A stretch of 64,000 nucleotides of DNA from Megaleporinus macrocephalus. Its lineage: Eukaryota > Chordata > Actinopteri > Characiformes > Anostomidae. The stretch lies in contig CM038716.1 of assembly GCA_021613375.1 (NCBI GenBank), positions 310,001 to 374,000 of the forward strand, written 5' to 3'. Under the pieces are notes generated by a model that ran no database searches, was not told where the DNA came from, and was given only the letters and a program-made list of their open reading frames with translations. Of this stretch, positions 50,188 through 62,693 are shown in pieces (position 1 is the first letter of the stretch; each line of letters begins with the position of its first letter). The translations under genes were made by a program, and so were the position numbers.

Positions 50188-52080
50188 GGGTGTAATCTCT
50201 CCCAGCGGAACTGGCTGCACACGCTAACAAAGGCGTTTCGTTTTCTTAAAAGTTTTCCCATCGATCAAATTCACCAGCCATTTAACGTTTTTTACGGGTA
50301 CCGTAGCGTACGTGCAAATTTAACGTTATATCTTAAAGCTACGTTAAAACTATGTCGTGCAACCGGTTAAAATCTATTAGTGGCTGTGGCTTTGCACAGC
50401 GGTGTATCTTTCATCCATTTCTACCCAGTAACGATGTGCTTAGCAACTGATTAGTTAAAGCAGGTATGTTAAAAAAGTAATTGACAATGAATAGTGACTG
50501 ACTAGCAATTAAAACATATTTTGTGTATTCCATTTATGATGAGGAGGCATGAAACGCGTCCTTAGGCAGAGTAGTGTTTTTTATTTGCAATTATTTTAAT
50601 ATCAGAAGGCATGTGTAGGCTGGTGAATAAGTGATATTTCTCTTGTAGACATTATGGCTCTAATTAGTTCCTGTCACCACCACCGTCAACAGGTTTGAAC
50701 CATTTCACATCATAACACTTTGAATGACTTGCTTACGTTTCAATTGAGCTATGCGGAATTCCATCAAAATCGGTGGAATTCTCCTTGTAATCTCAACACA
50801 GCTAAACAGCTACAGCTAAAAGGGCAGATCTTGCTCAGCCATTTCAGCTTGCGATCTGATTAATCTTTCAACTATAATTACAAACGTTTGCCGAGCCATA
50901 TGGACATGTGTGATATAGTTAAGATATATACAGTTCTGCTGTTGGACTGAACATTCGGTGTGTCTAAGTATGTGTCCATGAGAGGTCGCTGTGTATCTTA
51001 TTCCTCTCATAAAACGAAACAAAAAAAACCCCGCTACTTCACTCTGTTGAATCTATCCTGAATATTTAAGAGAACACGTCTAAACATCGCATATTCACTG
51101 TGATCATTATATTGTTTCACATACAGTAGGTCCACTTTGATCTAACTTACTTTAGAGAAACGTGGTGTCTCTTCAGATGACTTTCACGCTTTGAACACGG
51201 ACACCAATACGTGACAAGGCAGAAATGATAGTACCAGGTCTTCTCATTTAGTATGTAAAAATAGTCGACAAACCTTTTGAATAAACATTTAGAATGGATA
51301 CGATTACTCTTCTTCACTGAAGTTTAAAATGTTTGTGGCATTTTGTTTAGTTTGCTGTTTATACATTGTTTTAGACATTGTGATGTGTAATATATGTTTC
51401 AGTATAGGTCTCACATTTAGAAACAGATCTAATCCACACTATTTATGAGCCTTTATTTACAGTAAAGCAATGCGCAATAGCGTAAATGGAAAACATTACT
51501 CCTAATATCGTTACTTTCAACACTAATGTTCAAATGTTTGGATTGACTTGTAATTATAATAATTTAAGGGTTCCAAAACACATTATAGACCACCTATAAG
51601 ACTATTATTTTTTCATGAAGTATCACCAATATTTTGTTCAAATTAAATTCACATTTGTTAGAGAAATAAAGTGAGTTATCCAAGATACATCAGCTTTAAA
51701 CTGTAAATGTAACTCTATATATTCCAAACTGAATATTTAAATAAATAGCCTATACTCAACATGTAACTTGTTTTATGAACATGTCATTTTCATTCAGTCA
51801 AATAGAGAAGAAGCCTTACACAAGGACTTTATGTTAACTCAACATGAAATTCAATTCAAACTAAGTAATTTATTGTCATTGCAATGGTATCCTAAATATA
51901 AACAGTTTTCATGTATTGATGTGCCTTTGTTAATTAGTCAAATAAGCCTGTTGGTCCTAATAAACGTTTTTTATTTGTTGAAGCTAACTTCTGTTCATCT
52001 GTTCAAACAAGTATCAATGTAATCAAAACTACTACAAAAGATTTTGGGATCTTTAAAGTGCTAGTTAAAATAATAATTGC

Positions 52081-52112
52081 CTTTGAACGACCTTCGCGCT
52101 TCCACTTTGAAC
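52081..52112. promoter_or_regulatory. Promoter-proximal TCF/LEF-type site pair of the homeobox gene
   Basis: Two CTTTGAAC sequences (52081-52088 and 52105-52112) fit the TCF/LEF consensus CTTTGWW. They lie about 100-140 bases upstream of the predicted start site, and further matches lie at 51135-51142 (CTTTGATC) and 51189-51196 (CTTTGAAC). Known: the fish organizer gene dharma is activated by maternal beta-catenin through such sites. Confidence 0.5.
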
Positions 52113-52188
52113 ACAAGAGGTGTTGATGGACCAATTATGGTGTTATTAATACCGATCCTGGACTTAGTTTGAAGTTAAGATGTAGGAG

Positions 52189-52198
52189 AAAATAAATA
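52189..52198 (+). promoter_or_regulatory. TATA-like box of the homeobox gene
   Basis: AAATAAATA about 30 bases before a plausible start near 52222, giving a 5' leader of about 90 bases. It is the only TATA-like element close to the ATG. Confidence 0.4.
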
Positions 52199-52277
52199 CC
52201 GAGTTTACTCGAGAGTGAGCTCATTGCTGAGACAGAACAGCTGAGGAAAGAGTTGCCAGATAGAGCGAGCACCTCAC

Positions 52278-52292
52278 ATGAACAGCGCCTAA
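52278..52292 (+). other. Mini upstream ORF
   Basis: ATG AAC AGC GCC TAA lies 18 bases before the main ATG and out of frame with it. If the transcript starts upstream as predicted, scanning ribosomes would meet it first. Confidence 0.4.
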
Positions 52293-52309
52293 ACCGAGAG
52301 ACAAAGAAC

Positions 52310-53526
52310 ATGAACGCTTCCAAGTTCTCCAACTTCACAATCGACTACATCCTGGGCGAAAACACTCGGCCTCACACACAGCCAGTGGACAGCCCTGGAG
52401 CTTCGCAGGTCTCCAGAGGAAGAGGAGAGTTTAGTGAAGTCAACCTGCTTTCACCGAGTGGGTTTCCATCTCAGACCAGAGGGGGCGCAGTGATGGGTCT
52501 TCAGCCTCCCTGTCCGGGGATCTTCGACGTAGCACCTTATTATAACACGTTCAGTCGTTGTGGACAAGTCGCGTACTATCAAGCTAACTTCAGTTTAAAC
52601 TACTGTGGCAGTGAGCAGTGGTTTCACGCCCATTCAGGTAAGCTAGCTCCTCACCAGGCGCAGTTAGCCATCAAACTCTGTTAAACAAAATGGCAAATGT
52701 AGGATATTTATGTGGTTCGTGAATGTGATTTGTTTTCATGTGATTTGTCTGCAGGCTGCGACAAAGAAGAAGCCCACTGCTATCAGAGTGGTCAACAGAG
52801 GCAAAGGAACAGGATCAGAACGGTGTTCACAGAGAATCAGACGAAGCAGCTGGACCAGCTCTACTCCATCACTGAGTACCCGAGTGTGGAGGCCCGAGCA
52901 GAGCTAGCCAAAAACACCGGCCTCAGCGAAGAGACAGTAAGGGTAAGACAACTGGCCTTCTTTTGTTTACTTAAACATTTGCAACGTGTTGCCAGTGTTG
53001 GGTCTGTTAAGAAATGTAATTCGGTGGCGATTGCAGATTACATGACTAAAATTGAAATAAGCAACGTAGTTTTCAAAATTATTTTTAGCAAATGTATATT
53101 GTAATACTCTGCAGGAATGCTTTTGTTATACTTGGTTTATTTGGTTTCATAACTGACTAACAGGATTTACAAAGTGCAAGCCCTAATATTGCCTCCACCC
53201 TCCCTGTTTCTACTAGAACGTATAGTGGCACAGTGTATTATTCATTTTATGGGCAAGACCTAATAGACTCATTTGTACTAAAGCAAGCTATAAAATTACT
53301 GTAATCTAATGAGACCTTTTATCAGAGGTATCCTACTTGAAATCCAGGTGTCCATTTCTAATCAACACAGCATAATCTCATAGTCACCTCTTATTTCTAT
53401 ATATCCTTGTTGGAACACAGCACTCAAAATCTTGCTTTTCTCTTTTAGGTGTGGTTCAAAAATCGTCGTGCACGGAGGAAAAGACAGAAGCCCTCAAGTG
53501 ACCTTCACCAAATGGACTTGGTGTGA
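52310..53526 (+). CDS. Paired-class K50 homeobox repressor, dharma/bozozok-like (197 aa)
   Basis: Three exons, 52310-52637, 52755-52942 and 53449-53526, join in phase (594 bases with stop). Residues 9-15 (FTIDYIL) are an eh1 Groucho-binding motif right at the N-terminus. Residues 127-186 form a homeodomain with F8, L16, L40, W48, F49, N51 and R53, and Lys at position 50. The second intron falls between homeodomain codons 46 and 47, as in paired-class genes. Only 11 residues follow the homeodomain. Known: goosecoid and dharma share an N-terminal eh1 motif, and zebrafish Dharma is a protein of under 200 aa that represses ventralising genes in the dorsal organizer. Small size, compact gene and upstream TCF/LEF sites favour dharma; a goosecoid-like paralog is the alternative. 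The ATG at 52310 was chosen as the first in-frame Met. Confidence 0.88.
52755..52942 (+). CDS. Homeobox exon 2 (homeodomain residues 1-46)
   Basis: Acceptor TTTGTCTGCAG at 52753-52754, donor AGG|GTAAGA after 52942. It encodes residues 110-172: a short linker and the first two and a half homeodomain helices, including RTVFTENQ and EYPSVEARAELA. Helix 3 (VWFKNRRARRKRQK) is in exon 3. Confidence 0.9.
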
Positions 53527-53547
53527 GCTGTTGTTTTGTACCTGCCA

Positions 53548-53553
53548 AATAAA
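53548..53553 (+). terminator. Polyadenylation signal of the homeobox gene
   Basis: AATAAA 21 bases after the TGA stop, followed by a T-rich tract. It implies an unusually short 3' UTR. Confidence 0.7.
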
Positions 53554-53559
53554 GTTTTT

Positions 53560-56500
53560 TTTTATTTACAGCATAGTTGTGATGTGATTATTTCATCATA
53601 CTCAGTGGTATAACTAAGAACTCATTGGCCTTAGTGCCAAAACATTTAGTGTCCCCCTTTATAAAATTGTTTTCAATTACCAAAAAATAATTGAGATTGA
53701 TGAGTTGTGAGTTGATGCTATCAAGGTGGCATGGACATGTAAAGTTCAGTGATACCTTTAGTCCTTAAATGTCGCAGTATTTGTAGGTGTATGTGTTCTC
53801 TGTATAGCTACTCTGTAATATAATATAATATAACAATATACATTTTAAAAAACTAATCTTTAATGGGCCTGAGTAGAAATTAGGAATGTAAGAAAAGTAT
53901 GTGCCATAAAAAGACGTGCAAGAGGTCAGGGGACAATGTGGGTGTTGTTTTTTTCTGATGTTAATAGACGTAGCTCTGCTGTGCTCTAGTTTAGTTAGTT
54001 ATTTAGACAACTAGTAGGTCATATCACCTGCCAGAAAATCTCCTGGTACTCCCGACTGGAAGTTTGAGTCTGGAGGGCCTAACAAACAAACATGTGGGCT
54101 TCCACTTAAGTACAACTGCCTACCCTGTGCTCCCCGACCCTCAACTTACACCACCGAATTATGCACATTTTGTACAATAACAAAAAACAACAGGGTAGCT
54201 ATGTACAAAACACCAAATGTTTATTATTTGTATATTGTGTATCCTTAGTCAAGAGTAGAATTCTCACTTTATGGGAATTAACATGCTAATATGTTGCTCA
54301 AAAAACAGAAAAGCACAGATTTATAAAGACAGCATGCAGTAGCCTAGTTAGTCAAACCAGAACTGACTCCAGCATTACAATCCTCACAAAATCTTTCTTA
54401 CAGAAGGTAGATAACATGAATACACCAGCATGGACATTTGTCACCAGGTTGTCTAACTGATGAACATTAAAAAATACAGAGTGAAATTATTAAAATATAT
54501 ATTTTTGGACAAAAGAAATGTTTACAAAGTAATCATACCAAGCAGGCTACACAACTGGGTAGATTAACAGAATGCGGTAACCAACTAAGAAGTTTTTCCA
54601 TCTGAATCTGATACAGAGAGGGAACCGTACAGAACAAGACCATGAGAAACACTAAATACACTCTCTAATTTACAATTAAAATATATCACCCACTATTTAT
54701 TTTGCCATAACAATGAAATATAATGCGTTTGGAAATGGAGAAGATAAGCAATGAAAGTAATCTCAAGTAACAGAACTTCGATCAAACATGTACAACTTAG
54801 AAAGTCACCCTAAAACAGTACAACTGTCACAAATAATTAGATTCCACTAAATTCAATTATGTTTACAACTGGTTATACAGTATGAATTAAGTTTTGCACT
54901 CAATCTTATATGCCTTTCACTAGTCTCATGTTACAACTGAGGCAATGTTGGCACTACTACACAAAAAACACATGAATTACTTAGAATGCAGACTAAAACC
55001 AAAACTGTATAGATCTGATAAGCATTATGTTTTTGTTTCTGCATTCCTTCTGCAGTGCTCGTCAGGGTGGTCACAAAAAAGTGTTAAACAGAGTGCACAA
55101 GCCATACCAGATGTTTTTTTTTTTCAATCACAGTCTGTCTGCAGCAAGACCTGGGATCAGTCTTGTGATTTCCATTACTGCTGCTTGTGATGAAAGACAA
55201 CTGTGCCCAAAGCAGCTTAGGGGCAGAAAGTGACTGAAGCTTTTCTTATTCATGCTGTGCATACACAGACAAAGACACTACCCATATTCACATAGCAAGT
55301 TGACGCAGATTAGATATTGCTGTTTTTTTGTACTTAAACGCTTGTTAACACATATAATCACATATTAGCACATTTTTTACTTTTAGAGCTGCTGCAGTCG
55401 ACCACTAATAAAATTAAAATTGGATGTAGGAAGAAAGAATGGTCAGGCAGAATCAGCATTTTGTTTTATATTATTCTGAGATATTAAGGAATTTACCCTT
55501 GTGCAAACTTAAATCACTGTTTAAAAAAGATGAAGTGTTGCTGACATAGGATTACAGCATCTCAAATATACAGAGGTAAGTTCTTTTGTCTGGTCAATTA
55601 TTTGATTATAGTTTTTCATTACGTCCTTGAATATTTGAACATGGACAAGACATGTAGGAATGTGTTTCAGTTTCAGACTTTCAGCTTTAGTTTGAGGGTA
55701 TTCACTTCCAAATCAGGTGCCAAACAAAGTAATTGAAATAACTGGACAAACTAACATAACCATAAATAAAATTGCCTTAATACTTTCCTCTGCCAGTGCA
55801 GCTGTCTAGCGTTACTGCTTGTTTGCCTTCAGTAAGTGAAATGCATGCCTGACTAAGCTTAAGAGACTTATCCATTGCATAACATCCATTGCTTTAATAG
55901 TATGTTTTAGTTCATTGTACATCTGCACTAATGCGTAATGGGTTTTGAAGCATAGTGTTGTAACTGAGCAGACCATACAGCCCTTTACATGTTAGAATTT
56001 TTATAGCCACTTTTGTCAGCAGTAACACCATCAATAAATACCATCATTCTGGTACAACTTGATCTGTCTCACTTGTCCATAAGAAGTTTTTATATGGTAG
56101 AAGGTTTATATTTCTCCCTTCAGTACAGAAGTTTAGATTTCTTCTGATTGTTGATTTTGACACAGATATGCCAACATCCTAATTCTGACCAACAGTTTTT
56201 TTTTACCAGTAGTAATTGTGTTATCTGTCACCATTGTGTTCCATGGTTCCCTGGGACTTTTAGTGTTTCATTTTTAGAATGTACTAAATAGTTCATTTGA
56301 CTATACATGACACTTTTGCTATCTCTGTGATGGACTTGTTTTTCAGCCTATTGGAGGGACGCTTCACTGTTGGGAACAGTTCTAGGGACATTCTAAATGC
56401 AAATACCATACTTAAAATCAACCCTTTTTATGCACTTTTTACGCATGTAAGTGCAATATGACGAAGATGCATGCACATGGAACAGCTGAACAGCCAATTG

Positions 56501-57200
56501 TCCAATTACTTCTGAGCCCCTCAAAGTGAGTGGGTTATATATGAAGATGGCTCCCCATTCACTTTATTTGGATGTGCACACTCAAATTAAAGCTATTAGT
56601 CTTTAAGCTCATATGCTTCGTTTAATATCTGTTTAAATATGCTGTGTTTAACAACAACTTTGTTGTCCTGTCTCTTTGGTTTGGCACAGAATTTTATGAA
56701 ATTATTAAACTAGACTAGTCCTATTATCTGACATTAGATTTACGAAGAATGATAAATTATCTTATGTCCATCCACATGTACATACTGTTATTGTTCACAA
56801 GCAGGTGTTAACACAATTTGAATCCACATTTAAACTGGGAAAAACTTTTCTGATATAAATAATACACCTTGTAATGTTTTTTTTTTCCTGGCAGCTAAAG
56901 ATAGTGTCAGGCTAAAGGTAAATCTGCATTTATTTGTACTACAGTATACAGGTGTAGGTTTTAACAGTTTGTGGACAGACGTTAACCATCCAATCATCAA
57001 GCACTCAGATAACTAATGAAAAGACATTTTAAAAGTTTAGTTCTATATCAAATACTGAAATTAAGACAAAGTTCACACTCTAGAAGCAGCAGCCACAATA
57101 TACTTCAGGCTAAGATTTGGGCAAACTTAGAAAAGGTGTTTTTCTAAAGCAAAAACACATAGATGCAAAGCCCACAAAGACATTTTCCAGTATGTTTTTG
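53560..57200. other. Intergenic region between the homeobox gene and clip3
   Basis: The two genes point toward each other, so this is their shared 3' flank. No coding exon was recognised. A decayed DNA transposon occupies about 55.55-56.6 kb. The clip3 3' UTR probably ends near 57.2 kb, where a minus-strand AATAAA lies (plus-strand tttatt near 57207). Confidence 0.45.
55550..56600 (-). mobile_element. Degenerate Tc1/mariner-like element
   Basis: Read on the minus strand it starts with ggggctcagaagtaattgga-type sequence and contains a short frame resembling a transposase helix-turn-helix (STIRRNL). It also carries spacer blocks typical of dispersed fish copies (caaactaaagctgaaagtctg). Frames are broken throughout. 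Ends are approximate and the class is uncertain. Confidence 0.4.
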
Positions 57201-57557
57201 TGTCCTTTATTTTAGGGTGATTTTTGCCAAAAATAAAATATCTAACTTAAGAAATTAAGAAACAACATGTACTAACAAATGGCTTTTGTTAGGGTCACAT
57301 TTCCCTTATTCAGAATTCAAGAAACATTGTTATGTTATTGTTTGTTTAACAAATGGAATGCAGGACATTAGTTACTTTACAAGGCACTAGTTTTTGCTAA
57401 CTGCAGTCAAAGGGGAAAGTTTGGAGAGGGAATTGCACAGACAATCTGTGATTCTCAGATAAAAGCACAAATGAGTGATAGATAGACAGTGATGGAGCAT
57501 TTCTTTTTTTCATCTGAGGAAGAACGGAAAGATGGTTAGGAGTAGTGAATAACACGT

Positions 57558-60500
57558 TTAGGATTGCATTTCCGCACGAAGCATCCAGGGGAACCAGCAA
57601 CAGAACAGCAACCTGCTGAAACAAAGAAAAAGGTCACAGGGGTAAACTGTGTGTCTACAGGGTCCCTGGAAATGGACAGTCCACTTCAAATTACCAGTGT
57701 CCTGTCCACTCCCATCATATATTTCCATTCCAAGCTAAATCTTGTTTTTCTTGTTGTTTAGTGTTTAGGCCCCAATACGATCTGGATAGGGCGAATCAAA
57801 GTGGTTGAATTTTAACCTGACAGTCCACAATGTAACTTGTCCTTTTTGACCTAGGTGAGTTGAATGATCCCATGGGACACTTTTAAAACACATGCCTGCC
57901 AAGCTTACCTGGATATAGAACTCTCAGATGTGATGTCTTTGGGAGACCTCACTGCATTGAAGTTGCGCTTTGGCTGCGACACTAGTGTAATGACACGAGA
58001 AAAGATTATTAAAAGCAAAAAAAAAGAAGCAAAGCATAGTGTGTAAATGTTAATTAACACTTCTATGCCTGAACCAGAGGCTTTACAGAAACAAATATCT
58101 ATGCCTATTACACACTATACCCAACAGGGGGCAATAAATACTCTACATATAAAATATATCTCTCAAATAAGCAGCATTTCATATAAAACAAATGTTTGAT
58201 CTTTACAAATGCATGTTAGGCCAAAGACTAACCCAGAGACAGAGACCTAAAACCTAAATAAATGTTCCTGTTGGATGACTGGCACAAGATGAGTATGCTG
58301 CTTATTGTTATACTTACTAGTCACCTGGTGGACTTTCTTCACCAATGTCCCATCACCCTGGGAATCCTTTGGCCCTCCAATTCTGCAAATTAAAAAGAAG
58401 CCAGTCATTTTTTTTATTTTTACTTTATTTATTAGTGCAACCATTTTTACATTTAAAGACAAGATTAATATAACCTTTTGGTGCAATGTGAAGAATCTGC
58501 TGTGTCCCATGAACTGCTGTGCACAACTTATAGAATCAGCTTTGTATAGATTATAATCAGCTTAATATGGATTCAAATTTAGGTCAGACACACAAAACAA
58601 TTTTTTGAATCTTAACCACTTCCAACTAGACTTTCACACTGAATACCTCCTGAAGTGTGATCTTCATTCAGAACCTGTTTCTTTATTACAAAACGTGCAC
58701 AAGATCTTGTTTTGCCATGTTATGATAATTACTTCTAAGTTGAATGAAGATCACTTTACATTAAAACAATTCAGCAAATTCTTGCCTTTGAACACGAGAC
58801 GGAGGAGCAAACACTCCATATTTTGGCAGGCAGGTGAAGTAGCGAACTCCAAACACAGAGCCATCATGTTTTCCAGTGGGCTGCTCCAATTCCACACCAA
58901 ACCAGTAACCTGAATGAACCAACACAAACAGAACCGTAGTAATCAGCATGCTTGGTAACCATGTCCTTCTATTTTCACTGTAAAAAAGCCCTGCCCACTG
59001 ATGTGATCTTTCATGGCAACTGTTGTAACATTTGATAAGTTATACAGAAAATAAAACGTCTGTAAAAGCGTTCATAATTCATAAAGATATTTTTGATGAG
59101 CTACAACAACACACTACATTAGTACTGGAAAATCAACATAGAAAGCTGAAAAAGCCGGGGTAAATTAATTGTTTGTTGTAAAAACCTATTTTGGCACCAC
59201 TCTGTTGTACCCAACAGTCAATTGATTGGCTATTTAGGAGTTTTGTAACCTGTCTGAAACTGTCAGCTTTAAATTATCTACGGGTACATGTTTTTTGATG
59301 AATAGGCACATGATTAATTTAAAAAAAAAATATTGTTAATGCAAACATGTACATAGTTAAATATAGTTAAATCATAAACTGAGCAAGCTCTTCAGTACGC
59401 CTCCCCTTTCTATTAAAGACTGCTTTATTAACCTTATTTCCTTTAAGGTTTATGAGGAAATTCCCAAATGGGCACAGTGGCTGTTAGTTATAATTTATAC
59501 TCATAGTTGTGCCTAATAAATCAGACACTATATATGCCAACATATGCCTATGTATTGGCTATGTATGGCTACGACTCTGCTAACACCAAAAGGTTTTGTG
59601 TTTTGCCTGATTTCTTAAAATAGCTTGTAACTCTTCCAGCAGTGGACATACCTGGTGCAAAATCAGTCTTGCCGTAAAAGCGGACAACTCCTTGCTTCTG
59701 TCCAGCCACCAGAACCTGGTCTCCCACTTCAACTTTCACACCATCAGGATCCAGGCTAGCCACTGACAGAGACTTCTTCCTCAAAGCTTAGAAAAAAATA
59801 TTTGTAAAATGTTTGTTTCATCTACGTCCTGTGTTTTCCACAGTCAAATTATTTGGCAAGTCTGTCTTTTAGCCCTAGCTCCCTTTATGACAATTCGATA
59901 AAACCTCTGATAACACAATATATACTGGGGCCATACTGAATGGTTTACTTACCCTTTTCACGATCCTTTTCCTTTTTTTCTTTCTTAATCTTGCCAGTGA
60001 CGCGGGAGAAGTCCATACGTGGTGTTTTAGGTGTGGAGGTGACTGAAGAGGGGGTCTGATCGACAGCTTTACTGATTTTAGAAACGGGGGCAAAGATTCC
60101 TGGAAAGCAAATGGCAGAATTCATGAACAAAAAAAACAACTAACGAATTAATGGGGTTCATTTTGTAAGCCTGTCTACTTATATGAAATAGAACCAGGTG
60201 AAGCAATGAACAGGAAAAAAATGCATGCTTACCCAGTTTTGGTGGGCAGATAAAGTAGCGGACCCCACCAACGCTACCGTCATTCTTGCCTTCCGGCTCA
60301 TCCAGCTCGATGCCCACCCACTGACCACTGGCAAACTCAGTAGTGCCACAAAAACGAAGTGTGCCAGTCTGAAGGACAAACACAAGATATGTAAAGATGG
60401 ATGTATAAACAACTATTTACACAAGTCTGGAGCCATGCTTTAAATTGTGTTTCATCTTTAAAATTGTGATAAAAAATGTGATATACTTCTGCTTTTGAAG

Positions 60501-62693
60501 TATATATTTTACTATGATAGCCCAAGGTCTCGTGAAATTGACTTGCATTAAAGGGAGTGTTTTTTCCTCCTCCCACAAAATTATCTTTTAAACATACAAG
60601 GTTTAGTTCCGACCGATGTATTATTTAATCCAAGAAATGCAATGTTACTGATTTAAGATTGCAATTGTACTTCAGGCCTTGTACAGAATATTTTCTTGCA
60701 TTATGCACAACAGTGAAGCAGTTTCCATTCTACATGTCTGAAGTGAGCCTGCAATAACCACAACTGTCTACATGTTCATAAAAAACCATGAACCCACCAG
60801 ATAAATGAGATACAGTTTACTGACCGCATGTGCATATAATATTTACACAGATGAAATAGAGATATGGACTCAACACTGTGTTCGCCTAATGATAATTACA
60901 TATGTACACTTTGGTCACCATATTAGAAAAACCTAGCACATTTGCTTTGCTGGTAAACGGTTACTCCTGTCACCGACAATACCATTCCACAACCATGTCA
61001 GTGTCATTATTATGCTGAATAATACAGCTCTGTGGTCAAAAACTGAAAAATGACAGACTGGGTACAAACATATTGGACCTACAAGGTACGTGAAATTTTG
61101 AAGTGGCAAGTCAAAGTACAAGGTGGTTGTTTCTGATACAATGAATGATGGTGTATAATGAGTACACTTGTTGAAATTGAGTGTTGTTTTTCACTGTCCT
61201 ACAATTAGTATAATAAGCAATGCCAATTGACTGTAGATTTAAAAAAAGGGAGCTGTCAGACAGAATATAATGCACAGTGGTCCTTGTCGAGTAACTTTAC
61301 AAATTAACATGCTAAATATGCTAGTGTTGCAAGAAATACTGTAGAAATTCATCCTACAAATCTTACAATTCATCTTGAAGCTTATTTTTTCCTCACCTTC
61401 ATGTCATCTAGAACCACACGGTCACCCAGTTTGAGGCCGAGGGAGGATAGCATAAGGTTGCCGGGGATGTTGTCGTAATTGGGAAGGGTAACACGGGGAA
61501 GGTTACAGCTGAGTGGTACAGCATCCTGCAGCAGCTGCTTCAGCTCTTTAGCCACCATGGCTGCTTCGGCTTTATCCAGGCTCATGTCCATGGGGTCAGG
61601 AACCACTTCAGCAGGGCCCTGGCCCTTATCATTCTGGAGAAGGCAGTGGAAAGAATTAGTAAACCTAGTCCTATATGGTAATACAGACGAAATACAGATA
61701 TCTACAGATATACAGTAGGATGGAACTCTGATAAACCCTTGGAAGTCAGTTAAATGGGAGGTAGAGTTACATTTGTCCTGCTGTTCAAATGTGAGCAAAT
61801 AATGACATACTTAGGCTACACAGTGTTTACTTTATGTATCCAGTCCATAAAAACAAACATGTATTTTTAACAATAACTTTTCATCGAGACAAGTACATAT
61901 ATGTCCCTATTACAAACACAAGAAGAATCCACAGTTTGACCTTTCCCAGCTACAACTGAGAAATAACGAATACACTGCAAAGAGTCTTGTCAAGTAAAAT
62001 GATCTTATATCTAGTTGATGTATTTTAAATTTCTTATTGTTATAACTATTGTGCCTATAGTAAGTTCGTTATAAGATTCATGATTTTAGTAAGCAAAAGT
62101 ATCTCACTGTACTCATAGATAATTTGCTTATTTTTAGAAATACACCTAAAGCAAGCCACCCACACCACAGTGTGTGGAATTGTTTGTATCCTTGTAAGCT
62201 CAAGCTCAAGCTCAAGCCAAGCCAAGCCAAGCCAAGCCAAGCCAAGCCAAGCCAAGCCAAGCCAGTCTCAACATGCCTGTGTTAACTAATTCTCTCATAT
62301 CTCTCAATATACTAAGACAATTTGGTTTACTTAAACCAAAATGTCTAGAAAATGAGAAATATAAGATTAACCATATATAAGACAATTTTAACAATATATT
62401 TAAGTTTAACTAGATATCATTTTTTACAGTGTACTGAATTATTCTGTGCTTTTATCTTTAGTGGTAATTTGGTGACTTCTAAGGGTTAAGAGTGACTCGT
62501 TTGACGTTGATCAAAGATTAAACAAATACTGTTGATTAAACAGATTTGAGGTTAACAGTTAAACTGGGTCATACTCTGACAGTGGGGTTGGCTCCATGCT
62601 CTAGGAGGCACTTGACAGCTCCCAGGCAGAGGTTGGAGGCGGCAATGTGCAGGGCAGTCCCGTGGTAGAAATCGCTGCAGGTAGAGTTCAGCA
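57558..62693 (-). CDS. clip3: CAP-Gly protein CLIP3 (CLIPR-59), C-terminal 363 codons
   Basis: Nine exons close in frame: 62693-62575, 61633-61397, 60368-60233, 60099-59953, 59786-59652, 58909-58786, 58382-58318, 57981-57909, 57612-57558. In order they carry an ankyrin repeat ([24 protein letters not shown]), a linker ([17 protein letters not shown]), CAP-Gly 1 ([23 protein letters not shown]), a basic Ser/Thr-Pro linker, CAP-Gly 2 ([19 protein letters not shown]) and a C-terminus ending [17 protein letters not shown]. Known: CLIP3 links trans-Golgi and plasma membranes to microtubules and AKT signalling, and is palmitoylated on the paired C-terminal cysteines seen here. Its two CAP-Gly domains and this tail separate it from CLIP4. 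About one third of the usual 550-residue protein lies beyond 64000. Confidence 0.96.
62196..62263 (+). repeat. AAGCTC/AAGCC minisatellite
   Basis: Three AAGCTC units (62196-62213), then ten AAGCC units (62214-62263), in the clip3 intron between the ankyrin exon and the exon at 61397-61633. Open frames across it (repeated Leu/Ala/Trp) are artefacts. Confidence 0.95.

Noticed and set aside
52253..52309. Upstream extension of the homeobox frame by 19 codons
   Set aside because: It begins with TTG, not ATG; the first in-frame Met is at 52310 and leaves the eh1 motif close to the N-terminus, as in relatives.
57951..57975. CAG acceptor nearest to the clip3 exon encoding PKRNFNAVR
   Set aside because: Using that CAG breaks the frame; the TAG six bases further upstream gives MSQPKRNF in phase and was used instead.
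62055..62394. Minus-strand frames rich in Ala-Trp-Leu-Gly
   Set aside because: Produced by the AAGCC pentamer array; no gene.
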